Assembly (NCBI GenBank): GCA_030442055.1
Contig: JAUJEB010000001.1
Coordinates: forward strand, 1,550,001-1,614,000
Origin: Agaribacillus aureus
Lineage (GTDB): Bacteria; Bacteroidota; Bacteroidia; Cytophagales; Cyclobacteriaceae
DNA length: 64,000 nt
Direction: 5' to 3'
The translations under genes were made by a program, and so were the position numbers. Shown piece by piece: positions 8,104 to 17,818 of this stretch; position 1 is the stretch's first letter, and each line of letters begins with the position of its first letter. The notes beneath the pieces were generated by a model. That model had not been told where the DNA came from, made no database searches, and saw nothing but the letters and a program-made list of their open reading frames with translations.

Positions 8104-11100
8104 TTGTTTCCCATAAAATCAGCGTTTTATAAAAATTTCATCATTAAAAGCCTGATTAATCCTCCCGGATTAGTTTTGATGATGTTACTTTTGGTATTGC
8201 CAACGCTGTCATCCAGTGGGCAATCCCGTACTTTTCGGCTTTCCAACGATCTTACGGAAAAGGATTATGATCCACATACGATTGTTGTAAAGTTAAAAAA
8301 GACCTCCCAAAAAGGTAATACGGGTCTCCCTGGCATTGAGGAGTTGAGCGCTCTGATCAAGGGTAAAAAGTTTAAAAAGGCGGTCCCGCGATTCCAGCGA
8401 TACCATCATAAGTCTTTGCATAAACAAACTGATCTTTCGGAAATATATAAAATAACTATCCAGGACAAAGAAAACCTGGAAGCCAAAATCAATCAGCTAC
8501 TGACCCATGAAAATGTAATCTACGCCGAGCCTTATTACCTTCCCAAACCACTGTTTATCCCGAACGACCCTTCAGCTTCCCTTGGCGGCGATCAAACATA
8601 TTTGTCTATAATTGATGCTTACAATGCCTGGGAATTTGAAAAAGGAGACTCCTCCTTAATTATAGGCGTGTTGGATACGGGGATTGACCTCGATCACGAG
8701 GATCTCGTCGATAATATTTATTACAATGACAATGACCCTATTAATGGGATTGATGATGATAATGACGGTTACATTGACAATTATCATGGCTGGGATTTTG
8801 CAGATAATGACAACGATCCCAGTGCCGACTTTAGCGGTCATGGTACGTCAGTTGCAGGAGTAAGTTCAGCCAGAACCGATAACGGCATTGGCATTGCGGG
8901 AGTTGGATTTAAAAGTAAATTTTTACCCATTAAAATTTTCGACTCTGAAAACAACGTGTTCAATAATGGTTACGAAGCTATTCTCTACGCTGCGGAGCAA
9001 GGTTGTCAAATCATCAATTTATCCTGGGGAAGCCCGGGCACATTTTCCCATTTCGCACAAGATGTTATCAATTTTGTTGTTTTAGACATGGATGTGGTAG
9101 TGGTAGCTGCTGCTGGTAACACGAATGCCGATCTGCATTTTTATCCGGCCTCTTATGAGCACGTTTTATCGGTAGGCGCCTCTAATGGTAGCGACCAAAA
9201 GGCTAATTTTGCCACATACAGTCACTTTATCGACTTGACAGCCCCAGGTAGCAGTGAATACACTACCAAAAACGAAAATGGCTACGGCAATTCAACAGGC
9301 TCATCGTTTTCCTCGCCAATGGTGGCGGGCGTTGCAGCGTTGGTCAGATCCCGGTATCCCGGCTTAAATGCGCGGCAGGTTATGGAAAAAATCAGGATTA
9401 CTACAGATGATATTTACCAGGTCGCTGGCAATGAAACTTATTTCGAGCAATTGGGACGTGGCCGGCTCAACGCACAAAGTGCGGTTGCACCCACCAGCCA
9501 ACCGGCTATCAGGATGAGCAATTTAAACCATAATAACAATGTTGGCCCCTATGCCATAGCCGGAGATACGGTCAACATAACCATGGATTTTATTAACATA
9601 CTCAATACCACGGCCAACACGCAGGCCACACTTACCTGCTCTTCGCCATTTGTTACCATAATCAATGACAGTTTCAACATTGGCAGCCTGGTTGCCATGG
9701 AGAAAACAAGTAATGCCAATGCTCCCTATATCATTTACCTGGACCCTGCCACACCAGCCAACACGAAGCTGATATTTCGCCTCGGCTATGAGGATGTAAA
9801 TTATTCAGATTATCAATATTTCGAATTGCTGGTGGGTACCGATTATATCAACCTCGATAACGGGAAAATACTATTAACGATCTCAGACGACGGTAATTTA
9901 GCATATACCGACAGCCAGTTAACAACGGGCAGAGGACTTATGTTTGAGACAAAAAAAATACTTGATCACATCGGAGTAGCCTTCGGGGTACAACCGGATA
10001 AAGTGGTTGACAACATTATATATGACCTCAACAGCGGTCAAAAGAATTCGGATTTTGACAATCAAGCGTCTTTTCAATTTTTTGACAATTCCATAGCACC
10101 CATCGATGTTCATTCAACCTTTACAGATGGCGCTGCGGCGGCCCCTATCAACCTACAGATTACCCAAAACTTCCTGAGCTCAAACCTGGATACCGCCAAT
10201 AATTTCCTCATCATAGAATATCGAATTACCAACCTGAGTGGTGGCGATCTGCCAGAACTTCACGCCGGTATGTATGCCGATTGGGATATCGGAGAATACA
10301 CCACCAACACCGCCACCTGGGATCTCACGCACCGGTTGGGATACATTCACGATCCGGGAGAAAATAATCAATATGCCGGAATAGCCTTAATTTCCAACCA
10401 GCAACCCATATACAATGCCATTAATCTGGGCAGTGAAAATGGAAATACCCAGGATTATACGGGCACCTTCACCAAATCAAACAAATATGATTTGCTGACC
10501 GGCAGCATCAAGGAAATGGCTGGCGAGATAGGTGCAGGGAATGATGTGGCGCACTTTCTTTCCGGAAAAGAATTAAACCTTAAGCATCATCATAGTACCA
10601 AAGTCACCTTCGTTATCGCAGTAGCCAATAGCTTATCACTACTGCAAGAGACAGTTACAAAGGCTTCTGATTTTTACACTGATTATATACAGAACCCACC
10701 GGTTTCCGAAATTTTTAATATTTGCGAGGAGGAGAGTCTTGACGTCAACCCATCTTCAGGCACGAACTACAGGTTTTATGCCGATGTCGATACTACGCAA
10801 CTATTGGGACAGGGTGAGTTTTATACAACCGGACCGTTAACCGAAAACAAATCATTTTTTGTTATCAACACAGATGCGGGATTTGATGGTGATGTGGAAC
10901 AAATAAAGGTGGTCATCAAAGATCCGGCAGCGGACTTTTTAAGCAGTCGGGATACCGTATTTATTGATGAAAACAATCATAACTCGGTGCAATTTACAGA
11001 CTTAAGTAATGAAAGTATTAGCTGGGATTGGGACTTTGGCAACGGTTTTTTCAGCACCGCTCAAAATCCAATCATCAACTTTGAGGATGAGGGGGACTAC

Positions 11101-12405
11101 GAGGTAAAAATGAAAGTCACAACAGCTACAGGATGCCTGGATTCCATTACACATCAAATTGTAGCAGTGACGAGAAGCCCAAAACCTGTAATTTCAAACT
11201 TTTTGATTTGCCCCGGGGAACCGGTTTTGCTCCAGGCGGCTAATACCAATGCCATCGGCCTTTATACCAATGAAAATCTTACGCCGCTCGTCAGTCAGGG
11301 AAGTACTATTACCATTGAAAACCTGCAGGCGGATACATCATTTTATGTTACCAATAAAGAAGGACTCTATGAGAGCCTTCCGGTAAAAGTAGCAGTGGAA
11401 GTATCGGAGATCAATGCTGCATTTAATTACGCGATCGACTCCGTGGTGCTGAACCAAAAAATCGATCTGATCTTCAATGGTTTAAGCGACGATGCTATAA
11501 CGTGGGACTGGTATGTCGATCAGAATCCTGCAGGCAATTTGCGAAATTTTAGCCTTCAACCTTCGGAAGAAAAAAATGTAACAGTCGCATTGGTAACCCG
11601 GAACCAGGAGGGATGCAGCGATTCCACCGGGCAGGTAATTTCCTTTAAAGTAAGCCCGCAGCCTCCCGCCAGGAATTTTCGGTTTTGTAAAGGTGAGGAA
11701 ATTGCTATCAATTTACCAAAGGTAAGCTTTTACAATTTTTATGAAAGTGAAGACTTAAGCCAATTAATTGGCAAAGGCAGCTATCTTAACTTAGGCGCTT
11801 TGGAGACATCAAAAGTCATTTATTATACCAATCTTGATTCTTTGCTCGAAAGTGAGCCTAACTTATTGGAAATGGAGGTAATTGATAATTTCGCTGACTT
11901 CTCCCTGGATGGTGAAACCGTATTTCTCAATCATAATGATGAATTGGCGTTTAGTGATTTATCTCCGTTCAGTGTTAGCAGGCAGTGGTATTTAGATGAC
12001 CAGCTAATTTCATCTGACTCTTCTTTTTTACAGAATTTCGAGTTTTCGGGAAATTATTTGATCAGATTGATCACGGAAAATGATCTGGGATGTGTCGATA
12101 GCCTGGAAAAATCGCTAAAAGTGCTGCTCGTAACCGGTCTAAACAGCTCGCTGCCAGAGAAAGACATCACCATATATCCCAACCCATCTCACGACGTGGT
12201 TTTCATCAATACACAGGATTTAAATGAAAACTTATATACCCTGCAACTATTCAGTGAGTCGGGAAAGATAGTTATGGATAAGACCTACAGACTATCAGCC
12301 ATTAAAAAAGGCATCAACCTTGCGCACCTGGCGCCAGGGGCCTATTATCTAAAGTTATACGGAAAAAATGTTCACCATTCAGCAAAAAAACTAATCCTCG
12401 AATAA
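8104..12405 (+). CDS. Large secreted S8 subtilisin-like protease with PKD-type and T9SS sorting domains
   Basis: 1433 residues. The N-terminus is a basic stretch plus hydrophobic segment (residues about 24-36) ending SSSGQ, a signal peptide; the start is TTG at 8104, since the first ATG (about residue 26) would lose the basic region. A propeptide spans about 40-155 (ends in VIYAEPYYLPKP). The peptidase domain has Asp191 (LDTGIDLDH), His246 (GHGTSVAG) and Ser401 (GSSFSSPMVAG). Between Asp and His lies a very Asp/Asn-rich stretch (about 203-240), probably calcium binding. Long beta-rich domains follow, including a PKD-like repeat near ISWDWDFGNGFFSTAQNP. The end carries a type IX secretion signal domain starting ITIYPNPSHDVVFIN. 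It should be exported and anchored or released at the cell surface, degrading proteins. Confidence 0.93.
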   Translation: MFPIKSAFYKNFIIKSLINPPGLVLMMLLLVLPTLSSSGQSRTFRLSNDLTEKDYDPHTIVVKLKKTSQKGNTGLPGIEELSALIKGKKFKKAVPRFQRYHHKSLHKQTDLSEIYKITIQDKENLEAKINQLLTHENVIYAEPYYLPKPLFIPNDPSASLGGDQTYLSIIDAYNAWEFEKGDSSLIIGVLDTGIDLDHEDLVDNIYYNDNDPINGIDDDNDGYIDNYHGWDFADNDNDPSADFSGHGTSVAGVSSARTDNGIGIAGVGFKSKFLPIKIFDSENNVFNNGYEAILYAAEQGCQIINLSWGSPGTFSHFAQDVINFVVLDMDVVVVAAAGNTNADLHFYPASYEHVLSVGASNGSDQKANFATYSHFIDLTAPGSSEYTTKNENGYGNSTGSSFSSPMVAGVAALVRSRYPGLNARQVMEKIRITTDDIYQVAGNETYFEQLGRGRLNAQSAVAPTSQPAIRMSNLNHNNNVGPYAIAGDTVNITMDFINILNTTANTQATLTCSSPFVTIINDSFNIGSLVAMEKTSNANAPYIIYLDPATPANTKLIFRLGYEDVNYSDYQYFELLVGTDYINLDNGKILLTISDDGNLAYTDSQLTTGRGLMFETKKILDHIGVAFGVQPDKVVDNIIYDLNSGQKNSDFDNQASFQFFDNSIAPIDVHSTFTDGAAAAPINLQITQNFLSSNLDTANNFLIIEYRITNLSGGDLPELHAGMYADWDIGEYTTNTATWDLTHRLGYIHDPGENNQYAGIALISNQQPIYNAINLGSENGNTQDYTGTFTKSNKYDLLTGSIKEMAGEIGAGNDVAHFLSGKELNLKHHHSTKVTFVIAVANSLSLLQETVTKASDFYTDYIQNPPVSEIFNICEEESLDVNPSSGTNYRFYADVDTTQLLGQGEFYTTGPLTENKSFFVINTDAGFDGDVEQIKVVIKDPAADFLSSRDTVFIDENNHNSVQFTDLSNESISWDWDFGNGFFSTAQNPIINFEDEGDYEVKMKVTTATGCLDSITHQIVAVTRSPKPVISNFLICPGEPVLLQAANTNAIGLYTNENLTPLVSQGSTITIENLQADTSFYVTNKEGLYESLPVKVAVEVSEINAAFNYAIDSVVLNQKIDLIFNGLSDDAITWDWYVDQNPAGNLRNFSLQPSEEKNVTVALVTRNQEGCSDSTGQVISFKVSPQPPARNFRFCKGEEIAINLPKVSFYNFYESEDLSQLIGKGSYLNLGALETSKVIYYTNLDSLLESEPNLLEMEVIDNFADFSLDGETVFLNHNDELAFSDLSPFSVSRQWYLDDQLISSDSSFLQNFEFSGNYLIRLITENDLGCVDSLEKSLKVLLVTGLNSSLPEKDITIYPNPSHDVVFINTQDLNENLYTLQLFSESGKIVMDKTYRLSAIKKGINLAHLAPGAYYLKLYGKNVHHSAKKLILE

Positions 12406-12510
12406 GATCAACCATTTGTTGGCAATTACCTGAAACTTACTGTCAATCAGGTCGATAGATTAACACCGAAATTGATCAGTACACCGGGAAAAATCCGGAT
12501 CATGCTGGCG

Positions 12511-12972
12511 CTACCATCCGGAGGCAGGTTTTCTCCGCTTCATATATTGCATAAGTGTATAGGCGATAAAAAAGCCCGACAAGGAACCCTCAAAGGCGAT
12601 CAGGAAACCTAATAAATAGGGATTTAAGTGATAGCCAAACATTTCATTGGCCCTGATGGTCTCCATAAATGCAGGATCCAGTTTCAAATAGAAAAAGATA
12701 AACAAAGCGAAGGGGACAACACTCACAATGGTTGTTCTTAATCCCAGGCCGATGCCGTTAAAATATGCCAAACCCTCGTTATGCGATTTTTTGTATTCCT
12801 TAAATGCCAGCCATACGCCGGTCACCATGATCAAAAAATTCAAGCTCCGCAATTCAACAATATGTACTAAACCTGCTATTTTCATCAGCAGGAAATAGGC
12901 TACCAATCCTCCGAAGGTAATTAAACCGTTCTTTAGGGCAATGTATTCAATTGATGATTTATCGTTTAACAT
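12511..12972 (-). CDS. DUF4199 family membrane protein
   Basis: 153 residues with four predicted membrane helices, roughly residues 14-34, 40-57, 76-97 and 116-140, and a short basic tail. The polar loop between helices 2 and 3 has FKEYKKSHNEGLAYFNGIGL, the recognisable part of DUF4199, a family found almost only in Bacteroidota, where its function is unknown. It stands alone, convergent with the subtilase gene, 105 bases apart. I see no clear terminator between them. Confidence 0.82.
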   Translation of the reverse strand: MLNDKSSIEYIALKNGLITFGGLVAYFLLMKIAGLVHIVELRSLNFLIMVTGVWLAFKEYKKSHNEGLAYFNGIGLGLRTTIVSVVPFALFIFFYLKLDPAFMETIRANEMFGYHLNPYLLGFLIAFEGSLSGFFIAYTLMQYMKRRKPASGW

Positions 12973-13430
12973 AGCTAACTGGGTTTATTTTATACATGTA
13001 ATAACAAATTACTAAAACTCTGGGTTCCATGCCAGTGTATCGGTCAATGTGACGAATCTCATTTCATCACTATCATTTATTCTAACAAGCTGTTTAACTG
13101 GAAGTTGCTGGGTAATACTGGCTGTTATTACCATTAAAGTGTTCAACAATTTAACATTCATTACATTCGCTTAAACAGGTCAGCAGCAACTAATCCAATC
13201 TATGGCAGGCGCTTTTGGGAAGGCTCAAGCTAGACAATCAAAAAAAATGCATTTTTTGATAGCTTATCAGTGACTAACCTCGGGATACGTAGTGATTCAA
13301 ATTCAAAAATCTTGAATTCCACCAGTTTTGGTACAGGTGTTTTTTTTTAAAATTTAGTGGATATTAAAATCACGGCAGAGGTAATAACTTTATAATAGTT
13401 TTAATGAACAAAATATATTAGGATTTTACG
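12973..13430. other. 458-base intergenic region with a palindrome
   Basis: Divergent intergenic region between the DUF4199 gene (minus) and the lipoprotein gene (plus). It contains an AT-rich inverted repeat at 13237-13260 (ATCAAAAAA ... TTTTTTGAT around TGCA). A TAGTTTTA at 13396-13403 is one base off the -7 consensus and lies 27 bases before the lipoprotein ATG. No convincing coding frame or RNA gene was seen. Confidence 0.4.
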
Positions 13431-13955
13431 ATGGAGAAAATAATTAAAAGATTAGGGCTTCTGGTAGTAGTTTTCGTGGCGTTTTCGTGTGATGATGATA
13501 TTACAGAATTTAACATTAACAGCAGTTTATCAGAAGAAATTCCCGTAAGTGCAACCGAGGCAGATCAGAATATTGCCTATGAGGCAACAATTGACGCAAA
13601 AGAAGACAGCGAAATTTCGAAAAATCTTGAAAAGATCAAGGAATATGAGGTTGAGGAGGTAAGTTTTCGTGTAGCAGATTATTCCGGACCAGATACTGCC
13701 AACCTATCAGGCACACTGAGTGTAGGAAACGCAACAACAACTTTTTCAGCGGATATCCCAAGTCTTAACATCAAATTATTTGCGGATGAGGAATATACCA
13801 TTGCTTTAAGCGAAGAGCAATTGGATGCGTTAGAAACCATTTTACTGGAATCAAATCAATTAAAAGTTACTTTCACAGGATCTGTGTCAGAAGTTCCGGT
13901 AAGTTTTACATTGATCATAAGTGCAAAGACCAAGGTGAAAGTTGACGCAGCCTAG
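13431..13955 (+). CDS. Putative lipoprotein, unknown function
   Basis: 174 residues. Signal sequence MEKIIKRLGLLVVVFVAFSC ends in a lipobox with lipidated Cys20. The mature protein begins CDDDITEF; acidic residues just after the Cys are typical of surface-export signals of Bacteroidota lipoproteins, so it may face outward. The mature chain is acidic and mostly beta, ending in alternating hydrophobic strands (VPVSFTLIISAKTKVKVDAA). I recognise no family. It has no obvious operon partner: the DUF4199 gene is divergent and the reductase starts 142 bases later. Confidence 0.72.
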   Translation: MEKIIKRLGLLVVVFVAFSCDDDITEFNINSSLSEEIPVSATEADQNIAYEATIDAKEDSEISKNLEKIKEYEVEEVSFRVADYSGPDTANLSGTLSVGNATTTFSADIPSLNIKLFADEEYTIALSEEQLDALETILLESNQLKVTFTGSVSEVPVSFTLIISAKTKVKVDAA

Positions 13956-14097
13956 CCTTTGTCAAAAGATAAATTTATAAATTGCTTGCTAATTTGTTTG
14001 GGAGGGTTAAAGTATTTAATCCTCCTTTTTTATTGCCTCCTTTTATCTAATTGGGAAAAGTCTTTAGGATATTTGGATTTTAATTTAAATTGCCGAT

Positions 14098-14622
14098 ATG
14101 ATCACTATTATTGCCGGTACAAATCGCAAAAACTCGAAGTCCAAAATGGTTTCTAAAATATACCAGGGGATTTTATCAGAATTAGGGGCTGAAAGTACCA
14201 TACTGGATCTTGCCAATATACCTTCAGATTTCATTGTTTCTGCGCTATACGAAAATTCGGGCAAAAACACTGACTTTAACAAATACCGTCAAATTGTGGA
14301 GGAAACTTCAAAGTTTGTCTTTATCGTTCCGGAATATAACGGTTCTTTCCCTGGCGTTCTTAAGGCGTTTATTGATGGCCTCAAATATCCCGACAGCTTT
14401 ACAAACAAAAAATGCGCCCTGGTAGGCATTTCTTCCGGTGTTCAGGGCGGAGGGTTAGCGGTAAGCCATCTGACCGACATTTTCAATTATTGCGGGATGC
14501 ATGTTTTGGCCCTAAAACCAAAACTGGCAAGGATAGAGGCCAATACCGTGGATGAAAAGATCATCAATGAATTATACCAGGAATTGCTGGAGACACAGGC
14601 GCAGCAATTGATCGATTTTTAG
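14098..14622 (+). CDS. NAD(P)H-dependent FMN reductase (flavodoxin-fold)
   Basis: 174 residues. It opens MITIIAGTNRKNSKSKMVSK, with the phosphate-binding loop of NADPH-dependent FMN reductases (GTNRxxSxS). The next family motif is present as FIVPEYNGSFPGVLKAFIDG, where Pro-Glu-Tyr-Asn contacts the flavin ring. The conserved ALVGISSGVQGGG follows. The length is normal for this family, which includes chromate, azo and quinone reductases; the natural acceptor is not readable. It is cytoplasmic and has no obvious operon partner. The next gene, ftsZ, is convergent about 200 bases away. Confidence 0.9.
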   Translation: MITIIAGTNRKNSKSKMVSKIYQGILSELGAESTILDLANIPSDFIVSALYENSGKNTDFNKYRQIVEETSKFVFIVPEYNGSFPGVLKAFIDGLKYPDSFTNKKCALVGISSGVQGGGLAVSHLTDIFNYCGMHVLALKPKLARIEANTVDEKIINELYQELLETQAQQLIDF

Positions 14623-14828
14623 ATATGCCATACCTGTCTCTCCTTCCCCGTTAAATGATATGGACCACCGGAATTGGAAACTAATTGGGAGCAAAGAAAT
14701 ATTAACAGGTTTCCATATCCATGTCAGTCTCCCTGTTTAACATACGATCCTTCCAATACCCTATTGCCCGTTTTGTATCATATATACGACAACCCTCCCA
14801 TAAGAATTACAGGCAAAAAACCTCGTCC

Positions 14829-16394
14829 TTAATCCGGTCTGTCGTGCAGATAAGAGTTCTTCTTAGACAAATTAAAATCATCATCCAGGTTATACCTGGA
14901 TATATTTTTTTCAGATGAATGAGGAACACTTTGCAACCTTACCTTTTTCCTTTCATAGGCCGGTACCTCCAGCAAATTTTTAAAGTTTTCAACATTAATG
15001 CCTGAAGAATTCTTGGTGCTGGTTTTCAACTCCAATGATCGTCTTTTACCGTCCTTGATCAATTGTTCCCGCTTAGAAAAAAACTCATCGCTGACATTCG
15101 CCGAAGGGTCCAGCTTTTCATAGCCTTTTGACTCAAGAGAGTCTGAAACCTCTTTCTCGATCTCATCCTCCAGGGAATACCGGATCGCGTCATCATTTTG
15201 TGTATCCTCTAAAGTATGATGGGCGGGCTGGTCAACGTTTTCGGGCTCTTCGGTTACCTTAAAGCTATTGCCGACAAACCCATAACCGGTTTTATTTTCC
15301 TCCGGAGCATCGGTTTGGCTATTAACATGAACGGTATCATCTGTAAAAAGTCCTATTTGCCTGTTGGATTCCAGGTCAAATACCTTTTTTTGTTCCTCGT
15401 CGTTGTTAAAGCGATTATTATCATGTCTAAACCCCGTGGCAATAACGGTTACACGAATAGCATCGCCCAGGTCGGGATCATTACCGTGACCAAAAATCAT
15501 CTGAGCGTCATCGCCTGCCTTTTCCTGGATATAATTAGTGATCTCTGAAAGCTCATCCATTTGCAACTCAGCATCTTCACCGGAAATAATCGACAGCAGG
15601 ATTTTCTGCGCACCATTGATATCCTTATTATCCAGCAGAGGAGAAGAAATCGCTTTTTCAGCAGCTTTTAATGCCCTGTTTTCACCGTCTGTTTGGGCAG
15701 ATCCCATAATGGCAGCGCCGGAATCCTTCATGGTGGTTTTTACATCTTCAAAATCCACGTTAACATGACCTTCCACCGTAATTATTTCGGCAATACCTTT
15801 GGCCGCCGTCAGTAACACATTATCAGCTTGAGAAAAAGCCTGTGTAATCGACAAATTACCGTAGATTTCCCTTAAATTATCATTCAGGATAACGAGTACT
15901 GTATCGCAACTGTCTTTTAATTCCTGGATTCCCAATTCTGCCTGAATCATTTTTTTCTTTCCTTCAAAGGCAAAAGGGGCGGTGACTATACCCACGGTAA
16001 GTACGTCCAGCTCTTTAGCGACTTTAGCAATAACAGGTGCTGCACCAGTACCGGTACCACCACCCATCCCGGCGGTAATAAATACCATTTTGGTGTCATT
16101 GCTAAGTAATTCGCGGATATCTTCTTTGCTTTCCAGCGCGGCATCTTTGCCTACTTCGGGGTTAGCCCCTGCGCCGAGGCCTTCGGTAAGGTTTACCCCT
16201 AACTGCAGCTTGCTGGGTACCGGGCTGCCATTTAAGGATTGCGCATCCGTATTACAAACGATAAATTCCACATCCTTAATTCCTTGATTATACATGTGGT
16301 TTACCGCATTACTACCACCTCCACCAACGCCAATTACCTTAATAATGGACTTATGGTGTTTGGGAATATCGAATTTATACATATTTTCTGACAT
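14829..16394 (-). CDS. ftsZ: Cell division GTPase FtsZ
   Basis: 521 residues, the tubulin homologue that assembles the division ring. GVGGGGSNAVNHM at residues 22-34 and the GGGTGTG signature at 111-117 form the GTP site; NVDFEDVKTTM at 212-222 is the T7 loop that completes hydrolysis in the next subunit. A long acidic linker of about 130 residues follows, as is usual in this phylum, then VPAYERKKVRL and a terminal segment ending KKNSYLHDRPD, the likely docking peptide for FtsA. It is the last gene of the dcw cluster. The 106-base gap after ftsA is the largest within the cluster and could hold an extra promoter, but I found no exact -7 match there. Confidence 0.98.
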   Translation of the reverse strand: MSENMYKFDIPKHHKSIIKVIGVGGGGSNAVNHMYNQGIKDVEFIVCNTDAQSLNGSPVPSKLQLGVNLTEGLGAGANPEVGKDAALESKEDIRELLSNDTKMVFITAGMGGGTGTGAAPVIAKVAKELDVLTVGIVTAPFAFEGKKKMIQAELGIQELKDSCDTVLVILNDNLREIYGNLSITQAFSQADNVLLTAAKGIAEIITVEGHVNVDFEDVKTTMKDSGAAIMGSAQTDGENRALKAAEKAISSPLLDNKDINGAQKILLSIISGEDAELQMDELSEITNYIQEKAGDDAQMIFGHGNDPDLGDAIRVTVIATGFRHDNNRFNNDEEQKKVFDLESNRQIGLFTDDTVHVNSQTDAPEENKTGYGFVGNSFKVTEEPENVDQPAHHTLEDTQNDDAIRYSLEDEIEKEVSDSLESKGYEKLDPSANVSDEFFSKREQLIKDGKRRSLELKTSTKNSSGINVENFKNLLEVPAYERKKVRLQSVPHSSEKNISRYNLDDDFNLSKKNSYLHDRPD

Positions 16395-16500
16395 AACGAT
16401 TTCCTGTTTAGGGTTTAAAATTTTTAAATTCCTGAGAATTTAGTTTCATTAGTGTGTTTTGGTTTATAATATGTTTGAGCTACAATCATAAATTCAGAAC

Positions 16501-17808
16501 CTAATAGCCATCCTGGTCGTCCAGGTCATCAATCAAGAGTCCCTTGGTACGGTTTAAGATACTTTGAAAAAAGCTACCACCGCGGTCAACAATCTTGCCC
16601 GCTGATGTTTTTTGTGATATTTCCCGCGCCTCGTTATAACGGTTTTCTCTTTCGTCCAATGCCCTGAAACCCGATAATACCAGTCCTACTGAGGTGGCAT
16701 ACATAGGGCTCTTTACTGCTTCAATTTTGCATTTTCCCAGGTGTTCATTCGGATGACCAATTCTGACATCCATGCCGGTCATGTATTCAAACAACTGTTT
16801 CAGGCATTTTAATTGCGACCCGCCACCGGTAATAACCACACCGCCAGCCAATTTACTTTCGTATCCCGAGGTGATAATTTCCGCATGCACCAATTCTATA
16901 ATTTCAGACATTCTCGCTTCGATGATATGCGCGAGGTTTCTCACAGAAATCTCTTTTGGTGGCCGGTTTCGCAAGCCGGGAATAGAAACGATCTCATTTA
17001 AATTTGCCATCTCCGCAATGGCCTTACCAAATTTGGTTTTCAATAATTCCGCCTGATGCTGAAGTATGTTACAGCCTTGCTTAATATCAGAGGTCAGGAT
17101 ATTTCCACCGAAAGGGATCACGGCCGTATGCCGTATTAAATTGTCCTGGAATATGGCAATATCCGTGGTACCACCACCAATATCAACCAGGCAGATCCCG
17201 GCTTCTTTCTCCTCTTCGCTGAGCACTGATAAACTGGAGGCCAGTGGTTCCAGAATTAAATTATCAATCTCCAAGCCTCCGCGCCTAACGCACTTGTTGA
17301 CGTTATTGATCGCATTGGTTTGAGCTGTAATGATATGGAAATCCGCTTCCAGGCGTACGCCTGACATCCCGACCGGGTCGATAATCCCCTCCTCATAATC
17401 CACAATGTAATCCTGTGGCATGACATGGATGATCTCGCTTCCTGGCGGAATTACAATCCGGTGCATATCGTTCGTTAACCTTTTCACATCCTCAATATTG
17501 ATTTCACCATCCTTTGAATCCCTGGTGATGCTACCATGATGGATGCTACTTTTAATATGCTGCCCGGCAATCCCAACATTAACCACTCCGATATTGATAC
17601 CTGCCATTTCCTCTGCCTCTCTTACCGCCTGCTCTATGGCACTAACGGTCTTGTCGATATTGGTGACAATCCCTCTAATGACACCATCGGAAACTGCCTT
17701 ACCCATGCCAAGCACTTCCAATTTCCCAAATTCGTTTTTCCTCCCTACAATAGCACATATTTTGGTAGTCCCGATGTCTAATCCGACAATGATTTGTTCT
17801 TGTTGCAT
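16501..17808 (-). CDS. ftsA: Cell division protein FtsA
   Basis: 435 residues, an actin-fold ATPase that tethers FtsZ filaments to the membrane. Phosphate-1 motif VGLDIGTTKICAIVGRKNEF is at the N-terminus, the second phosphate loop is GICLVDIGGGTTDIAIF, and VVITGGGSQLKCLKQLFEY is the adenosine motif. The SHS2 (1C) domain lies between the first two. The C-terminal stretch with QSILNRTKGLLIDDL is a plausible amphipathic membrane helix followed by an acidic tail. It begins 10 bases after ftsQ, in the same transcription unit. Confidence 0.97.
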   Translation of the reverse strand: MQQEQIIVGLDIGTTKICAIVGRKNEFGKLEVLGMGKAVSDGVIRGIVTNIDKTVSAIEQAVREAEEMAGINIGVVNVGIAGQHIKSSIHHGSITRDSKDGEINIEDVKRLTNDMHRIVIPPGSEIIHVMPQDYIVDYEEGIIDPVGMSGVRLEADFHIITAQTNAINNVNKCVRRGGLEIDNLILEPLASSLSVLSEEEKEAGICLVDIGGGTTDIAIFQDNLIRHTAVIPFGGNILTSDIKQGCNILQHQAELLKTKFGKAIAEMANLNEIVSIPGLRNRPPKEISVRNLAHIIEARMSEIIELVHAEIITSGYESKLAGGVVITGGGSQLKCLKQLFEYMTGMDVRIGHPNEHLGKCKIEAVKSPMYATSVGLVLSGFRALDERENRYNEAREISQKTSAGKIVDRGGSFFQSILNRTKGLLIDDLDDQDGY

Positions 17809-17818
17809 AGCTCAATTA

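Noticed and set aside
13237..13260. AT-rich palindrome in the DUF4199/lipoprotein gap
   Set aside because: A/T-run inverted repeats of this size are expected by chance in AT-rich gaps; no supporting site nearby.
13959..14156. 65-codon frame directly after the lipoprotein gene
   Set aside because: It overlaps the start of the flavin reductase gene and has unlikely composition.
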